Assembly (NCBI GenBank): GCA_945865815.1
Contig: CAMBFR010000003.1
Location: 65,258-102,580 of the forward strand
Direction of reading: 5' to 3'
Length of the DNA: 37,323 nt
Origin: Candidatus Sulfopaludibacter sp. SbA3
GTDB lineage: Bacteria; Acidobacteriota; Terriglobia; 20CM-2-55-15
Below, one piece after another: positions 14,826 to 23,309 of the stretch. Within the stretch, counting starts at the first letter, position 1; the number at the start of each line of letters is the position of its first letter. The translations under genes and the position numbers were made by a program. A model generated the notes under the pieces. The model was not told where the DNA came from. It searched no databases and worked only from the letters and a program-made list of their open reading frames with translations.

Positions 14826-15443
14826 ATGACGATAAAACGACGGAACCTGATATCCATTATGACTCTAGTCTTCTCCACATTTGTCGCTGCCCTGTTGTCA
14901 GCCGGCACTGCCGACGGTACGACGATCCAGGGGCAGGTCGTCGTACGCAACGCGCGCGACAACGCGGACGCGGTCATTTATATTGAGAAGATACCCGGCA
15001 AAACGTTTTCGCCGCCGGCCACTCCTGTCATCCTGGACCAGGTCAATCTGACGTTCACGCCTCATGTCCTGCCAGTCCTGGCGGGTACACGAGTCGCCTT
15101 TCCAAACCGCGACGAAATCCGGCACAACGTTTTTTCGCCGACGGCGATTTCAAAATTCAACCTCGGCACCTATCCACGCGGCGCCACGAGGTATTACGTC
15201 TTCGACAAGCCCGGCCCCGTGACGGTGCTGTGCAATGTGCACGCGGAAATGTCGGCATATGTCGTGGTGACAGAAACACCGTACTTCGCGACGACGGACA
15301 AGACGGGAAAATTCGCGATCCCGAATGTTCCCCCGGGGAATTACGTGCTGAAGGCATGGCATGAGAAGTCGAAACCCGCAAGCATGGAAATCGAGGTTCG
15401 CGAGGGCGAACCTTTGAACGTGCAATTTGAATTACGAAAGTAG
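14826..15443 (+). CDS. Type-1 copper (plastocyanin-like) periplasmic protein
   Basis: A 205-residue exported cupredoxin. Signal peptide residues 1-31. The copper ligands are visible: H100 (IRHNVFS), C136, H139 and M142 in VLCNVHAEMSAYVVV, the C-x2-H-x2-M order of mononuclear blue-copper sites. The last 60 residues (FATTDKTGKFAIPNVPPGNY and on) form a carboxypeptidase-regulatory-like beta domain. Similar two-domain proteins are often annotated as methylamine-utilisation-like or plastocyanin-like. It most likely shuttles single electrons in the periplasm between donors such as heme proteins. It sits 28 bp after the monoheme barrel and 6 bp before the sensor kinase. Confidence 0.8.
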   Translation: MTIKRRNLISIMTLVFSTFVAALLSAGTADGTTIQGQVVVRNARDNADAVIYIEKIPGKTFSPPATPVILDQVNLTFTPHVLPVLAGTRVAFPNRDEIRHNVFSPTAISKFNLGTYPRGATRYYVFDKPGPVTVLCNVHAEMSAYVVVTETPYFATTDKTGKFAIPNVPPGNYVLKAWHEKSKPASMEIEVREGEPLNVQFELRK

Positions 15444-15449
15444 ACTGCA

Positions 15450-17603
15450 ATGAACCTGAAGCAGAAGACTCTCTTCTTTGTTGCGCTCAATGTGGCGGGC
15501 TTGCTGCTGTTGTATGTCTACTTCAGCAGCTTCTACATCGGCGAGCAGGAAAAGCAGTTTTTCGACGGCCGGCTTGGAACGGTGACGGCCATATCTCAGG
15601 AGTTCGGAGAATTCTTCGCGCGCGGAACCGACCGGCTGAACGTCATCGGGGAGCTGCCGGGCCTGGTATACGGCCTTCAGAGTCTTGAAGACTCAAGAGA
15701 GGGCAAGCAGATTCCCGTCTGGGGCACGCTGCATTATCTGTTCTTTGAATCGGATGTCTTCAGCTCCGGCGTCTACCTGGTGAACAACCAGGGCAACGTC
15801 CTCTGGAGCGAGCCTCCCGATGTGGACCTCATCGAAAAGCCCTATGCGGCGTACGACAGCGTCAGCCGGTCGTTTGTTCAGGACGACCCGGCGGCATCGT
15901 CGTATACGTTGTGGGAGGGAGAGCAGGGCCCGGAAATCCTGATTGCCAAACCGATCGCCGACGGCGATGGGAATCGCGTGGGCGCTCTTGTCGGCGCAAT
16001 ACCCGTCGACCACCCTGTGATTCAGGCGATCCTACAGCGCAGTCCGGCGGGTCAGGGAACGGCTCAACTCGTCGACACCGCCGGCCGAGTCATCGCGGGT
16101 ACGGACCCGGCGCGGCAGTCGCAAACCTTGCGGTATTGGCAGCAGGCACCATCTGAATCCAGGGCGGGCATTGTAGACGGGGACATCGTAGCCGTCGCGC
16201 CTGTGCTGCCTTCAGGCTGGGTGGTTACGATCGATCAGGACGGCACGGCGGCGCTCGCGCAGATCGAGCGCCTGAAGCTCGTCATCACGGGCTTTGGAAT
16301 TGTCTTCACGATAATCGCCATGGGAAGCCTTCTTTTCATACTTCGGAGCTTCACGCGTCCCATCGAAGCGCTGACACATGCCGCGCGCCGGATCGCCGAA
16401 GGCGACCTCACAAGCCAGTTCACGCTCAAACGCGGCGATGAAATCGGCCTGCTGGCCAGGACGCTGGACGACATGAAGGCGAAGCTGAAGGCCTCTTACG
16501 AACTCCTTCTTCAGTCTGAAAAAATGTCCTTGATGGGGCAGATCGTCGCGGGCATTGCTCACGAGTTGAATAATCCATTAACGATAGTGATCGGCAACGT
16601 GCAGCTCATGAGGATGCACGAAAAGAATGAGAAGAACGTGCAGTCGCTTGCGCGGGTGCAGGAGGGGGCTGAGCGCGCTTCGAAGATAGTGAAGAACCTG
16701 CTGGCATTCGCGCGCCAGGAAATGCCGGAGAGAAAGGCGACCGTCATTAATTCCGTAATTACCAGGACCCTCGAACTTCGACTTTATGAACTCAAGGTCA
16801 ACAATATCGAGGTCGGCATGGACCTCGATCCGAATCTTCCGGAAACCATGGCAGACCCTCGCCAGCTGCAGCAGGTATTCCTCAACCTCATCGTGAACGC
16901 CGAGCAGGCCATGATCGAAGCGCATGGCAAGGGCCTTCTTCGAATCAGGAGCCGGAGAGAGGCCGGAAACATTCAGATTCTCTTTTCCGACGACGGTCCG
17001 GGTATTTCGAACGAGAACGTCCGCCGGATCTTCGATCCTTTCTTCACGACGAAGCCGGTGGGCAAGGGCACGGGACTTGGCCTGAGTATCTGCCAGGGAA
17101 TCATCGCCGAGCATGGTGGCCGCATTGACGTTGAAAGCACCGTGGGGCGCGGTTGCACGTTCGTTGTGGAGATTCCCATCCAGCAATGGGAAAGAAGCGC
17201 AACGGTTGCCGCGGTTCCCGAGCGAAAATACAAGTCCACGAAAAAGAAGATTCTGGTTATCGAGGACGAGCCCCAGATCCGCCAGCTGTTCACCGATGTG
17301 CTCGAAGCCGAGGGCTACGATGTGGAGACCGCGGCCAATGGCAAGATCGCCCTCGAAATGATCGACCAGAAACCGTACGACCTCATCATCAGCGACGTGA
17401 AAATGGCTGAATTGAGCGGAGCCGATCTATACGCGCTGATCAAGCGAAAGGGATCGGCATTGGAACACCGCTTTCTCTTTGTCACCGGAGATCTGCTCAA
17501 TCCCGATACCCTTCAGTTCGTCGAGAGCACCGGGCGCGCTTGGCTGCGAAAACCTTTCGATGTGACTTCACTCACCAGGACCGTCGCCGAAACACTGCAG
17601 TAG
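15450..17603 (+). CDS. Membrane hybrid sensor histidine kinase with receiver
   Basis: A 717-residue hybrid kinase. Membrane segments at about 8-30 and 274-298 enclose a roughly 240-residue extracytoplasmic sensor resembling a double Cache domain (GVYLVNNQGNVLWSEPP; EILIAKPIADGDGNRVGALV). HAMP follows at about 300-350, then HisKA with phospho-acceptor H371 in GIAHELNNPLT, HATPase about 470-577 (N-box NLIVNAEQAM, DDGPGI, FTTKPVGKGTGLGLS), and a C-terminal receiver 600-717 with E605-D606, D649 as phospho-acceptor, T679 and K701. The receiver has no output domain, so the signal presumably passes to a separate protein. It is co-transcribed with the cupredoxin and ends 3 bp from the convergent LytTR gene. 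Confidence 0.92.
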   Translation: MNLKQKTLFFVALNVAGLLLLYVYFSSFYIGEQEKQFFDGRLGTVTAISQEFGEFFARGTDRLNVIGELPGLVYGLQSLEDSREGKQIPVWGTLHYLFFESDVFSSGVYLVNNQGNVLWSEPPDVDLIEKPYAAYDSVSRSFVQDDPAASSYTLWEGEQGPEILIAKPIADGDGNRVGALVGAIPVDHPVIQAILQRSPAGQGTAQLVDTAGRVIAGTDPARQSQTLRYWQQAPSESRAGIVDGDIVAVAPVLPSGWVVTIDQDGTAALAQIERLKLVITGFGIVFTIIAMGSLLFILRSFTRPIEALTHAARRIAEGDLTSQFTLKRGDEIGLLARTLDDMKAKLKASYELLLQSEKMSLMGQIVAGIAHELNNPLTIVIGNVQLMRMHEKNEKNVQSLARVQEGAERASKIVKNLLAFARQEMPERKATVINSVITRTLELRLYELKVNNIEVGMDLDPNLPETMADPRQLQQVFLNLIVNAEQAMIEAHGKGLLRIRSRREAGNIQILFSDDGPGISNENVRRIFDPFFTTKPVGKGTGLGLSICQGIIAEHGGRIDVESTVGRGCTFVVEIPIQQWERSATVAAVPERKYKSTKKKILVIEDEPQIRQLFTDVLEAEGYDVETAANGKIALEMIDQKPYDLIISDVKMAELSGADLYALIKRKGSALEHRFLFVTGDLLNPDTLQFVESTGRAWLRKPFDVTSLTRTVAETLQ

Positions 17604-17606
17604 CCC

Positions 17607-18344
17607 TCACCTGAACCGGGATCTCAAGTCTTTGGCATAATTCCGCCCAATCTGGACGTCGGAACCATCGGAAAGTTTCAACAGATAATGCCCTCCGGTA
17701 AGCGCGTGCACTACACGAGCATGCGCGAGTTGGACGATCGCCTGCTTGTGGACGCGGCAAAAGAGATCCGGATCGAGCCGTTCCTCAAGCTCCTTCATCG
17801 TGATACCGAGAACGAAGCGGCCATCCCTGGTTCGAGCGAACACAAGACGGTCTTCGGATTCGAATGCGATGACGTGATCGACATTCACGATCAACAGCCT
17901 GGCGCCCGAACGAGCCATCAGCCTTTCGAGCTTGCGCCGATCGCGCCGCGCTTCATCCAGCCTGATGCGCTGTGACGCCGGACGAACCGCATCGAGTTCG
18001 GACAGACACTCTCCCAGGCGTTTCTGGCTGATTGGCTTCAGCAGATAGTCCAATGCGTGAACCTCGAACGCCCGGATTGCGTAATGGCCATACGCAGTCG
18101 TGAAGATGACCATCGGCCACTCATCCCTGGAAAGAGAATCCAGAACACCGAAACCGTCAAGGCCGGGCATCTCGATATCGAGAAAAACGATGTCGGGCTT
18201 AAGTTTTTGGATGGCGGCTACGGCGGCAAGTCCGTCGGAAGCTTCTCCGACAATTTCGATCTGGTCGGCGTGCGCAGACAGGAGGCGCGCCAGCCGCCTC
18301 CTTGCCTCCCGTTCATCGTCGACGATCAACGCCCGGCGTTTCAC
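17607..18344 (-). CDS. LytTR-family response regulator
   Basis: A 245-residue transcription regulator. The receiver spans residues 1-120, with D9-D10, phospho-acceptor D56 in FLDIEMPGLDG, T82/T83 and K103 in LLKPIS. The C-terminal LytTR DNA-binding domain (about 145-245) shows VDHVIAFESEDRLVFARTRD, the FCRVHKQAIVQLAHA block and the terminal IGRNYAKDLRSRFR. It overlaps the kinase stop by 4 bp (18341-18344), so the pair is coupled and almost certainly cognate. Its targets are unknown; LytTR sites are direct repeats about 21-22 bp apart and none was recognised here. Confidence 0.92.
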   Translation of the reverse strand: MKRRALIVDDEREARRRLARLLSAHADQIEIVGEASDGLAAVAAIQKLKPDIVFLDIEMPGLDGFGVLDSLSRDEWPMVIFTTAYGHYAIRAFEVHALDYLLKPISQKRLGECLSELDAVRPASQRIRLDEARRDRRKLERLMARSGARLLIVNVDHVIAFESEDRLVFARTRDGRFVLGITMKELEERLDPDLFCRVHKQAIVQLAHARVVHALTGGHYLLKLSDGSDVQIGRNYAKDLRSRFR

Positions 18345-20119
18345 GAAGGAACTCCGGTGAGCAGGGGCAGCGCGAGCGAAACCCGGGTCCCGGAAGGAAC
18401 GAGGTCTTCAATTTGCAGGACGGTTTCATCGCCACAGAGATGTTTCAGCCGCTCCGTCACATTACTTAACCCGATTCCCGTGCCATGCCTGCGGCCTCTG
18501 TTGCCCCTGCCGGCGCCTGTGTCTTCAACCGTTACAATCAACCGCTCTCCTTCAATTCGCGCGATGATCCTCACTTCCCCGCCCTCGACTTTCGGGCTGA
18601 TTCCATGGATCACCGCATTCTCGACCAGTGGCTGCAGGATCATGGCCGGCACCAGCAGCGGTCCGGCTTTCGGGTCCACGTCAAAACGAAACGCCAGCCT
18701 CTCTTCGAAACGCGCCTTCTCGATCTCCAGATAGGACTCGAGAAAGTGAAGTTCGTCCTCCAGCTTCACCCATTCCTTGCGGGTCGATTCGAGAGCGTAC
18801 CTGAAGATCTCCGCCAGTTCTTCGGTGACGCGCTCAGCCTTCGCCGGACTGGTGTGAATCAGGCTGGCCAGCACATTAAGCGTGTTGAACAGAAAGTGCG
18901 GGTTGATCTGCGCCTGCAGGGCCTTCATCTGCGCCCGCGCGGTGGTCTCGCGCAATTCGTGATGGCTCAATTGCTGCAGGTGGGTGGCCAATTGAAGGGC
19001 CGTCGTCCTGGAGACACGCAAGTGACGGCTCATGTAACGGCGGCCGCCGGCTCGCGGACCAAGTGAAAGGTACATGGCGGAGAGTCCGGGAATCTCAAAG
19101 TGGCAAGCCGCTCCCGAAACCGGGGCAGTTTCGATTCTCACCCAATCTGCGTCCAGTTCCTTTCTCACGATTTCAGATACGCTGGACGCGAGACCATCCG
19201 TCCGGGTAAAACCGCGGATCGCCATTCCCACACGTTCCTCCTGCTCTTCGATGGACCCTTGATAGCCCATGAATCGATGCTCCACCCAGCGCGTGACCGG
19301 TTCCCTGGCGTATGCCAATGCCACCGCGCAGACCATGGTCAGCAGGACGAGCAGGTCCGGCAGCAGGAGCGGCGCGGCCGCGGCCAGCACAATCACGACA
19401 GCGCTGAGCAGGATCAGTCCCGACAGAACCTCGCGCACAAAGGCATCCATGAATGGAAGCTGGTACATGTGATATGCAATCGCGATGGTAAAGGGAACGG
19501 AAGTCATCATCGCGGCAAGGTTGACGTAGGCCAGCCAGTCCGGGCGAATCAGGCCGCCGCTGCCCAGCATCAGGATAAACATCGCTGAACCGAGGAGAGC
19601 CGCGGTTACCCCCGCCTGGTTCGCACGCCGCACGGCAGCAGGTCCGTCTGCCGGAAGGCTGCGCCGGCCGAGCCATCCGCGGACCGAGAATGCCACAAAG
19701 TACAGGAGCATCAGGTAAAGCGTGGTCTCGATGGTGAGGCTTGGCCCCAGTCCGGGATCACCAGGGGCGCTGGGAAACGCGACCTGTATGAGCGCCAGAA
19801 TGGACCACGGCCATAGCGCGTATCGGAACACGCGATTCACCCGGCCGAACCATCCGGCATCGTCGATCATGTAGCTGAACAGGAGCGGGAACAAAACCAA
19901 CGCGACAGCCCGTATGAATCCTCCCGTCCCCGTAAGCTCCCAGAAGAAGTTTCCAAACTGCCAGAAGAAGGCAAGCACACAGATGCGGAAGCCGGCCCGG
20001 ACGCCGAATAGACTGGCGCCCGGCGTCTGGCGCCACAGTCTTGCCACCAGCGCCGACTGGATCCCATGGATCAGGCAGCCGGCGCCGAAGGCTATCAAAG
20101 ACAACTGGTGGAAAGTCAT
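18341..20119 (-). CDS. LytS-type membrane sensor histidine kinase
   Basis: A 592-residue kinase of the His_kinase (PF06580) class. Seven or eight hydrophobic segments fill residues 5-270, an unusual membrane sensor with no recognised ligand site. A linker (290-380) resembling a degraded GAF-like domain follows. The phospho-acceptor is H408 in QAQINPHFLFNTLNVLASL, the signature of this class, then the ATPase segments LQPLVENAVIHG and VEDTGAGRGN, GTGIGLSNVTERL. It is the middle gene of a three-gene operon, 26 bp after the TPR-heme gene and coupled to the LytTR regulator. Confidence 0.9.
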   Translation of the reverse strand: MTFHQLSLIAFGAGCLIHGIQSALVARLWRQTPGASLFGVRAGFRICVLAFFWQFGNFFWELTGTGGFIRAVALVLFPLLFSYMIDDAGWFGRVNRVFRYALWPWSILALIQVAFPSAPGDPGLGPSLTIETTLYLMLLYFVAFSVRGWLGRRSLPADGPAAVRRANQAGVTAALLGSAMFILMLGSGGLIRPDWLAYVNLAAMMTSVPFTIAIAYHMYQLPFMDAFVREVLSGLILLSAVVIVLAAAAPLLLPDLLVLLTMVCAVALAYAREPVTRWVEHRFMGYQGSIEEQEERVGMAIRGFTRTDGLASSVSEIVRKELDADWVRIETAPVSGAACHFEIPGLSAMYLSLGPRAGGRRYMSRHLRVSRTTALQLATHLQQLSHHELRETTARAQMKALQAQINPHFLFNTLNVLASLIHTSPAKAERVTEELAEIFRYALESTRKEWVKLEDELHFLESYLEIEKARFEERLAFRFDVDPKAGPLLVPAMILQPLVENAVIHGISPKVEGGEVRIIARIEGERLIVTVEDTGAGRGNRGRRHGTGIGLSNVTERLKHLCGDETVLQIEDLVPSGTRVSLALPLLTGVPS

Positions 20120-20145
20120 GATCTGCGAGCCGTCACCGCTAAATT

Positions 20146-20982
20146 CTACTTCAACAGTTTCTCAGGGTACCGGAGATGGCAGGACTGGCAACTCGTGAAA
20201 ATCCGGTTGGTGAAAAGCGAGTTCTCGCCGCCGTTCATGCGCTTCGTTATCTCTGCAGCCAGGACTTCGCGGCCGGACCGCTTCCCGGAGTCGGCGGGCA
20301 CTGGCACCGCGAGTGCAGCTTCAAACAGGGTTTTCGCCTTCTCGTGATCGCCCTGCCTCTGGTAGGCCTCGGCAACGAATGCCTTCATGACGACATCCGC
20401 ATGGGGCGCCCGTGGAAACGAGAGGCCGGCGAAGCGGGAGCTGACCATCTCCAGATCGGCCAGCGCGTTGTAGTTTCCGATGGCGGCAAGCGCTTCGGGA
20501 GGAAAATTCTGTGCGGTAAACGCCATGACAATCCGGTTGTTTATGTTTTCCGGCTCGCTCTCGATGGCGGTCTTCATTTCACGCACACCCTGCATGAACT
20601 TGGGAATGTCCTGTCCGCGGCTCAGCACCGTCAGCACAGAACCATGAAAGGACATGGCTTCCGTATGTTTGGGCTGCAACTCCATGATCCGGGCGAATGC
20701 TTCCTCCGCCTTGACGAGGGCCTCCCCCCGGTTATGTCTCACCGCCTCATAGAAATAGGCGCGGCCAAGCGTGTACAGGTTGTAAATCCGTGTGCCATCC
20801 AGCGTGCGCGCCTGCTCCATTAACCCCAACGCCTCAGGCAGCCTTGCCTCGTCACCGGCCAGCACTTCCTGAAAAATCGCCATGCCTTTTTGGGACAGCT
20901 GGGACGCATCCTGCCCGACAGCACTCAAACTCCCGGATACCAGTCCGACGCCCAGAATCGAAATCAAAATCCAACGTCTCAT
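20146..20982 (-). CDS. Exported TPR protein with C-terminal heme c motif
   Basis: A 278-residue periplasmic protein. The signal peptide runs to about residue 23 (LSAVGQD). The body consists of helical repeats resembling TPRs (EALGLMEQARTLDG, IYNLYTLGRAYFYEAVRH, EEAFARIMELQPKHTEAM, EAYQRQGDHEKAKTLFEAAL). Near the end lies C265-Q-S-C268-H269, a CxxCH heme-attachment motif, with TSCQSCHLRYPEK-type context like that of c-type cytochromes. A heme on a TPR scaffold could act as a redox or gas-sensing input for the kinase encoded next. A disulfide or metal site is the alternative. The start is well supported by AAGGAGA 8 nt upstream. Confidence 0.7.
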   Translation of the reverse strand: MRRWILISILGVGLVSGSLSAVGQDASQLSQKGMAIFQEVLAGDEARLPEALGLMEQARTLDGTRIYNLYTLGRAYFYEAVRHNRGEALVKAEEAFARIMELQPKHTEAMSFHGSVLTVLSRGQDIPKFMQGVREMKTAIESEPENINNRIVMAFTAQNFPPEALAAIGNYNALADLEMVSSRFAGLSFPRAPHADVVMKAFVAEAYQRQGDHEKAKTLFEAALAVPVPADSGKRSGREVLAAEITKRMNGGENSLFTNRIFTSCQSCHLRYPEKLLK

Positions 20983-21020
20983 ATCATCAGTCTCCTTTTT
21001 TGTTAATGAGGCGAGTCTAT

Positions 21021-21038
21021 GGCGCGAAAGATCGCGCC
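21021..21038. promoter_or_regulatory. Perfect 7-bp palindrome in the tpr-heme/fadN divergent region
   Basis: GGCGCGA (21021-21027) and TCGCGCC (21032-21038), with a 4-bp gap, lie between two divergent starts, where no terminator is expected. A dimeric regulator site is a plausible reading. Confidence 0.35.
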
Positions 21039-21082
21039 CAAATCGATTCCGGACAAACTGCAGAAAAACGCGACAAACGACA

Positions 21083-21109
21083 GTTCCCGCCCATAATTCA
21101 TGGGGGAAC
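21083..21109. promoter_or_regulatory. Long imperfect palindrome upstream of fadN
   Basis: GTTCC (21083-21087) pairs with GGAAC (21105-21109), and CCCAT (21090-21094) pairs with ATGGG (21100-21104), leaving a 2-nt bulge and a 5-bp centre AATTC. It lies 38 bp before the fadN ATG, a position suited to a repressor of the fad operon; a 5'-UTR hairpin is the alternative. Confidence 0.4.
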
Positions 21110-21147
21110 GCCGCGTGCTCTGCAATAAAGTGGAGTTGGAATAGCTA

Positions 21148-23298
21148 ATGATTCAAAAAGTTGCAGTTTTGGGCGCAGGCACCATGGGAGCGCAGATCGC
21201 CGGCCATGTGGCCAATGCGGGCCTGCCGGTTCTGCTGTTGGACCTGACAACCGAACAGGCGGACCGGGGCATTCGTGCTCTCGAAAAGAGCTCGCCCGCG
21301 GCGCTGTTTGTTCCGGAAAATGTCCGCCGGATCAAGACCGGAAGTTTCACCGCCGACATTGGCAAGCTGAAAGACATCGACTGGATTGTCGAGGCTGTGG
21401 TTGAAGACGCGGGCATAAAGCGAACGTTGCTGGAGCAGGTCGATTCGAACCGGAAGCCTGGCGCGTGGATCACAACAAACACCTCCGGACTGTCGGTAGT
21501 CTCGCTTGCGGAAGGCCGCAGCGAGGATTTTCGCCGGCACTGGTTTGGAACTCATTTTTTCAACCCGCCTCGCTATATGAAGTTGCTTGAAGTCATTCCG
21601 GCAGCGGAGACGGATCCCGAAGTACTGACGAACTTCGGGCACTTTGCCGATCTCGTCCTCGGCAAGGGCGTGGTTCGGGCAAAGGATACGCCGAACTTCA
21701 TTGCCAACCGCATCGGCGTATTTGCCGCGCTCGAAGCGATGAGACTGATGAAAGAAGCGCGTCTCACGATTGAAGAAGTGGATGCCTTGACCGGTGCGCT
21801 GATCGGCCGCCCGAAAACAGCCACGTTTCGAACGATGGATATGGTTGGCCTCGATATTTTCGCCCACGTCGCCCATAACATGTCCGAGCCCATTCCCGAT
21901 TTCATGACGGCGATGATCGAGCGAAAAATGCTTGGCGCCAAGACCGGACGCGGCTTCTACAAGAAGGATGGAGACGCCATATTCAGCCTGGACCTCGACA
22001 CGATGGAGTACCGTCCTCAGCGCAGACCGCACTTTCAAAGCCTGGAAATGATCGCAGGCATCGAGAGTCTCCCCGAGAGGCTGAAGGCCCTGATCGAGAC
22101 AAAAAGTCCGGCCGGCGATTTTGTGAAGCAACTGTTGACCTCGACGATCGATTACGCGAAAGCCAGGCAGCCGGAAATCGCAGACAACAAGGTTTCCGTC
22201 GACCGCGCCATGCGATGGGGATTTGCCTGGGAAATGGGACCGTTTGAGCTTGCCGACGTGATCAGCCCTGTTCAATCTGTTCAATCCGATCGAGCGTATC
22301 GAGAAGACGAAGTTCCTCTGCCCTCCGCGTGGACCGTGCTTTCAAAACAACCTGTTATTCGTCATAACGCCGGGGCGAGTCTCCGCGACCTGGGCGACGG
22401 AGTGGCCTGTCTTGAATTTCACTCCAAGATGAACACGATTGGCGGCGACATCATGTCGATGCTGTTTTCCTCGATTGAGGAGGTGAACGCCAACTTCGAA
22501 GGACTCGTCATCGGCAGCCAGGGTCAGAATTTTTCGGCGGGCGCGAATCTCATGCTTCTGATGATGGAAGCGGCCGAGGGCAACTGGGACGAAGTGGATC
22601 ATATGGTCCGCACGTTCCAGCGCGCGACTCAGACCATAAAGTACAACTCCAAACCAGTAGTGGCTGCGCCGTTCGCGTTGACATTGGGCGGCGGATGCGA
22701 ATTCGTCATGGCCGCCGCTCACGTTCAGGCGGGGGCCGAAACTTACATTGGACTGGTTGAAGTAGGGGCCGGGTTGATTCCGGCGGGAGGCGGAACCACG
22801 GAGATGGTCGCTCGCGCCTCGGGCAGCGGCGGCGCTCCGGCAATTCGTGAAGTGTTCGCGAATATCGGCCTGGCAAAGGTCTCGACAAGCGCCGAACATG
22901 CCCGGCGGCTCCGATATCTGCGGCCCACGGACGAAATAACGATGAATCCGGCGCGCCTGCTCTCGGACGCGAAGGCGGCGGTTCTCCGGCTTGCGGCTGG
23001 TGGCTATCGCCCACCTTTGCCGGCCGAGCTGCCGGTATTTGGCGAGCCCCTGGGCGCCGAACTGAAGCTTGGGATCTACCTGATGCGCAAAGGCGAGCAG
23101 ATTTCCGACTACGAAGCGCAGATCGCGCGCAAACTCGCCTACATCCTGTGCGGGGGCGACGTGACGCGTTCCGCCACAGCTCCCGAACAGTACTTTCTCG
23201 ATCTGGAGCGGGAGGCATTCCTTTCGTTATGCGGCGAGTCCAAAACTCTGGCACGAATGGAACATCTGCTGAAGAAAGGCAAAGTACTCAGAAACTAG
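21148..23298 (+). CDS. fadN: 3-hydroxyacyl-CoA dehydrogenase/enoyl-CoA hydratase FadN
   Basis: Bifunctional beta-oxidation enzyme, 716 residues, with the dehydrogenase first and the hydratase last, as in Bacillus subtilis FadN and opposite to Escherichia coli FadB. The NAD fold is VAVLGAGTMGAQIAGHVANAG; the dehydrogenase His is in GTHFFNPPRYMKLLEVIP. The C-terminal crotonase domain (about 405-600) has GQNFSAGANL for the oxyanion hole and both candidate catalytic glutamates, in LGGGCEFVMAA and GLVEVGAGLIPAGGG. Substrates are trans-2-enoyl-CoA and 3-hydroxyacyl-CoA. It leads fadN-fadA-fadE with small gaps (11 and 5 bp). GGAG lies upstream of the ATG. Confidence 0.93.
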   Translation: MIQKVAVLGAGTMGAQIAGHVANAGLPVLLLDLTTEQADRGIRALEKSSPAALFVPENVRRIKTGSFTADIGKLKDIDWIVEAVVEDAGIKRTLLEQVDSNRKPGAWITTNTSGLSVVSLAEGRSEDFRRHWFGTHFFNPPRYMKLLEVIPAAETDPEVLTNFGHFADLVLGKGVVRAKDTPNFIANRIGVFAALEAMRLMKEARLTIEEVDALTGALIGRPKTATFRTMDMVGLDIFAHVAHNMSEPIPDFMTAMIERKMLGAKTGRGFYKKDGDAIFSLDLDTMEYRPQRRPHFQSLEMIAGIESLPERLKALIETKSPAGDFVKQLLTSTIDYAKARQPEIADNKVSVDRAMRWGFAWEMGPFELADVISPVQSVQSDRAYREDEVPLPSAWTVLSKQPVIRHNAGASLRDLGDGVACLEFHSKMNTIGGDIMSMLFSSIEEVNANFEGLVIGSQGQNFSAGANLMLLMMEAAEGNWDEVDHMVRTFQRATQTIKYNSKPVVAAPFALTLGGGCEFVMAAAHVQAGAETYIGLVEVGAGLIPAGGGTTEMVARASGSGGAPAIREVFANIGLAKVSTSAEHARRLRYLRPTDEITMNPARLLSDAKAAVLRLAAGGYRPPLPAELPVFGEPLGAELKLGIYLMRKGEQISDYEAQIARKLAYILCGGDVTRSATAPEQYFLDLEREAFLSLCGESKTLARMEHLLKKGKVLRN

Positions 23299-23309
23299 AG
23301 GTATCGGCA

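Noticed and set aside
13487-15443. A complete extracellular electron-transfer conduit
   Set aside because: Only one heme and one copper site are encoded here; known conduits need multiheme cytochromes, none of which is in the window.
16559-17293. Minus-strand frames inside the hybrid kinase gene
   Set aside because: They mirror the codon pattern of the kinase and have no start context or family motif.
21145-22284. A 379-codon minus-strand frame opposite fadN
   Set aside because: Antisense shadow of a well-conserved enzyme.
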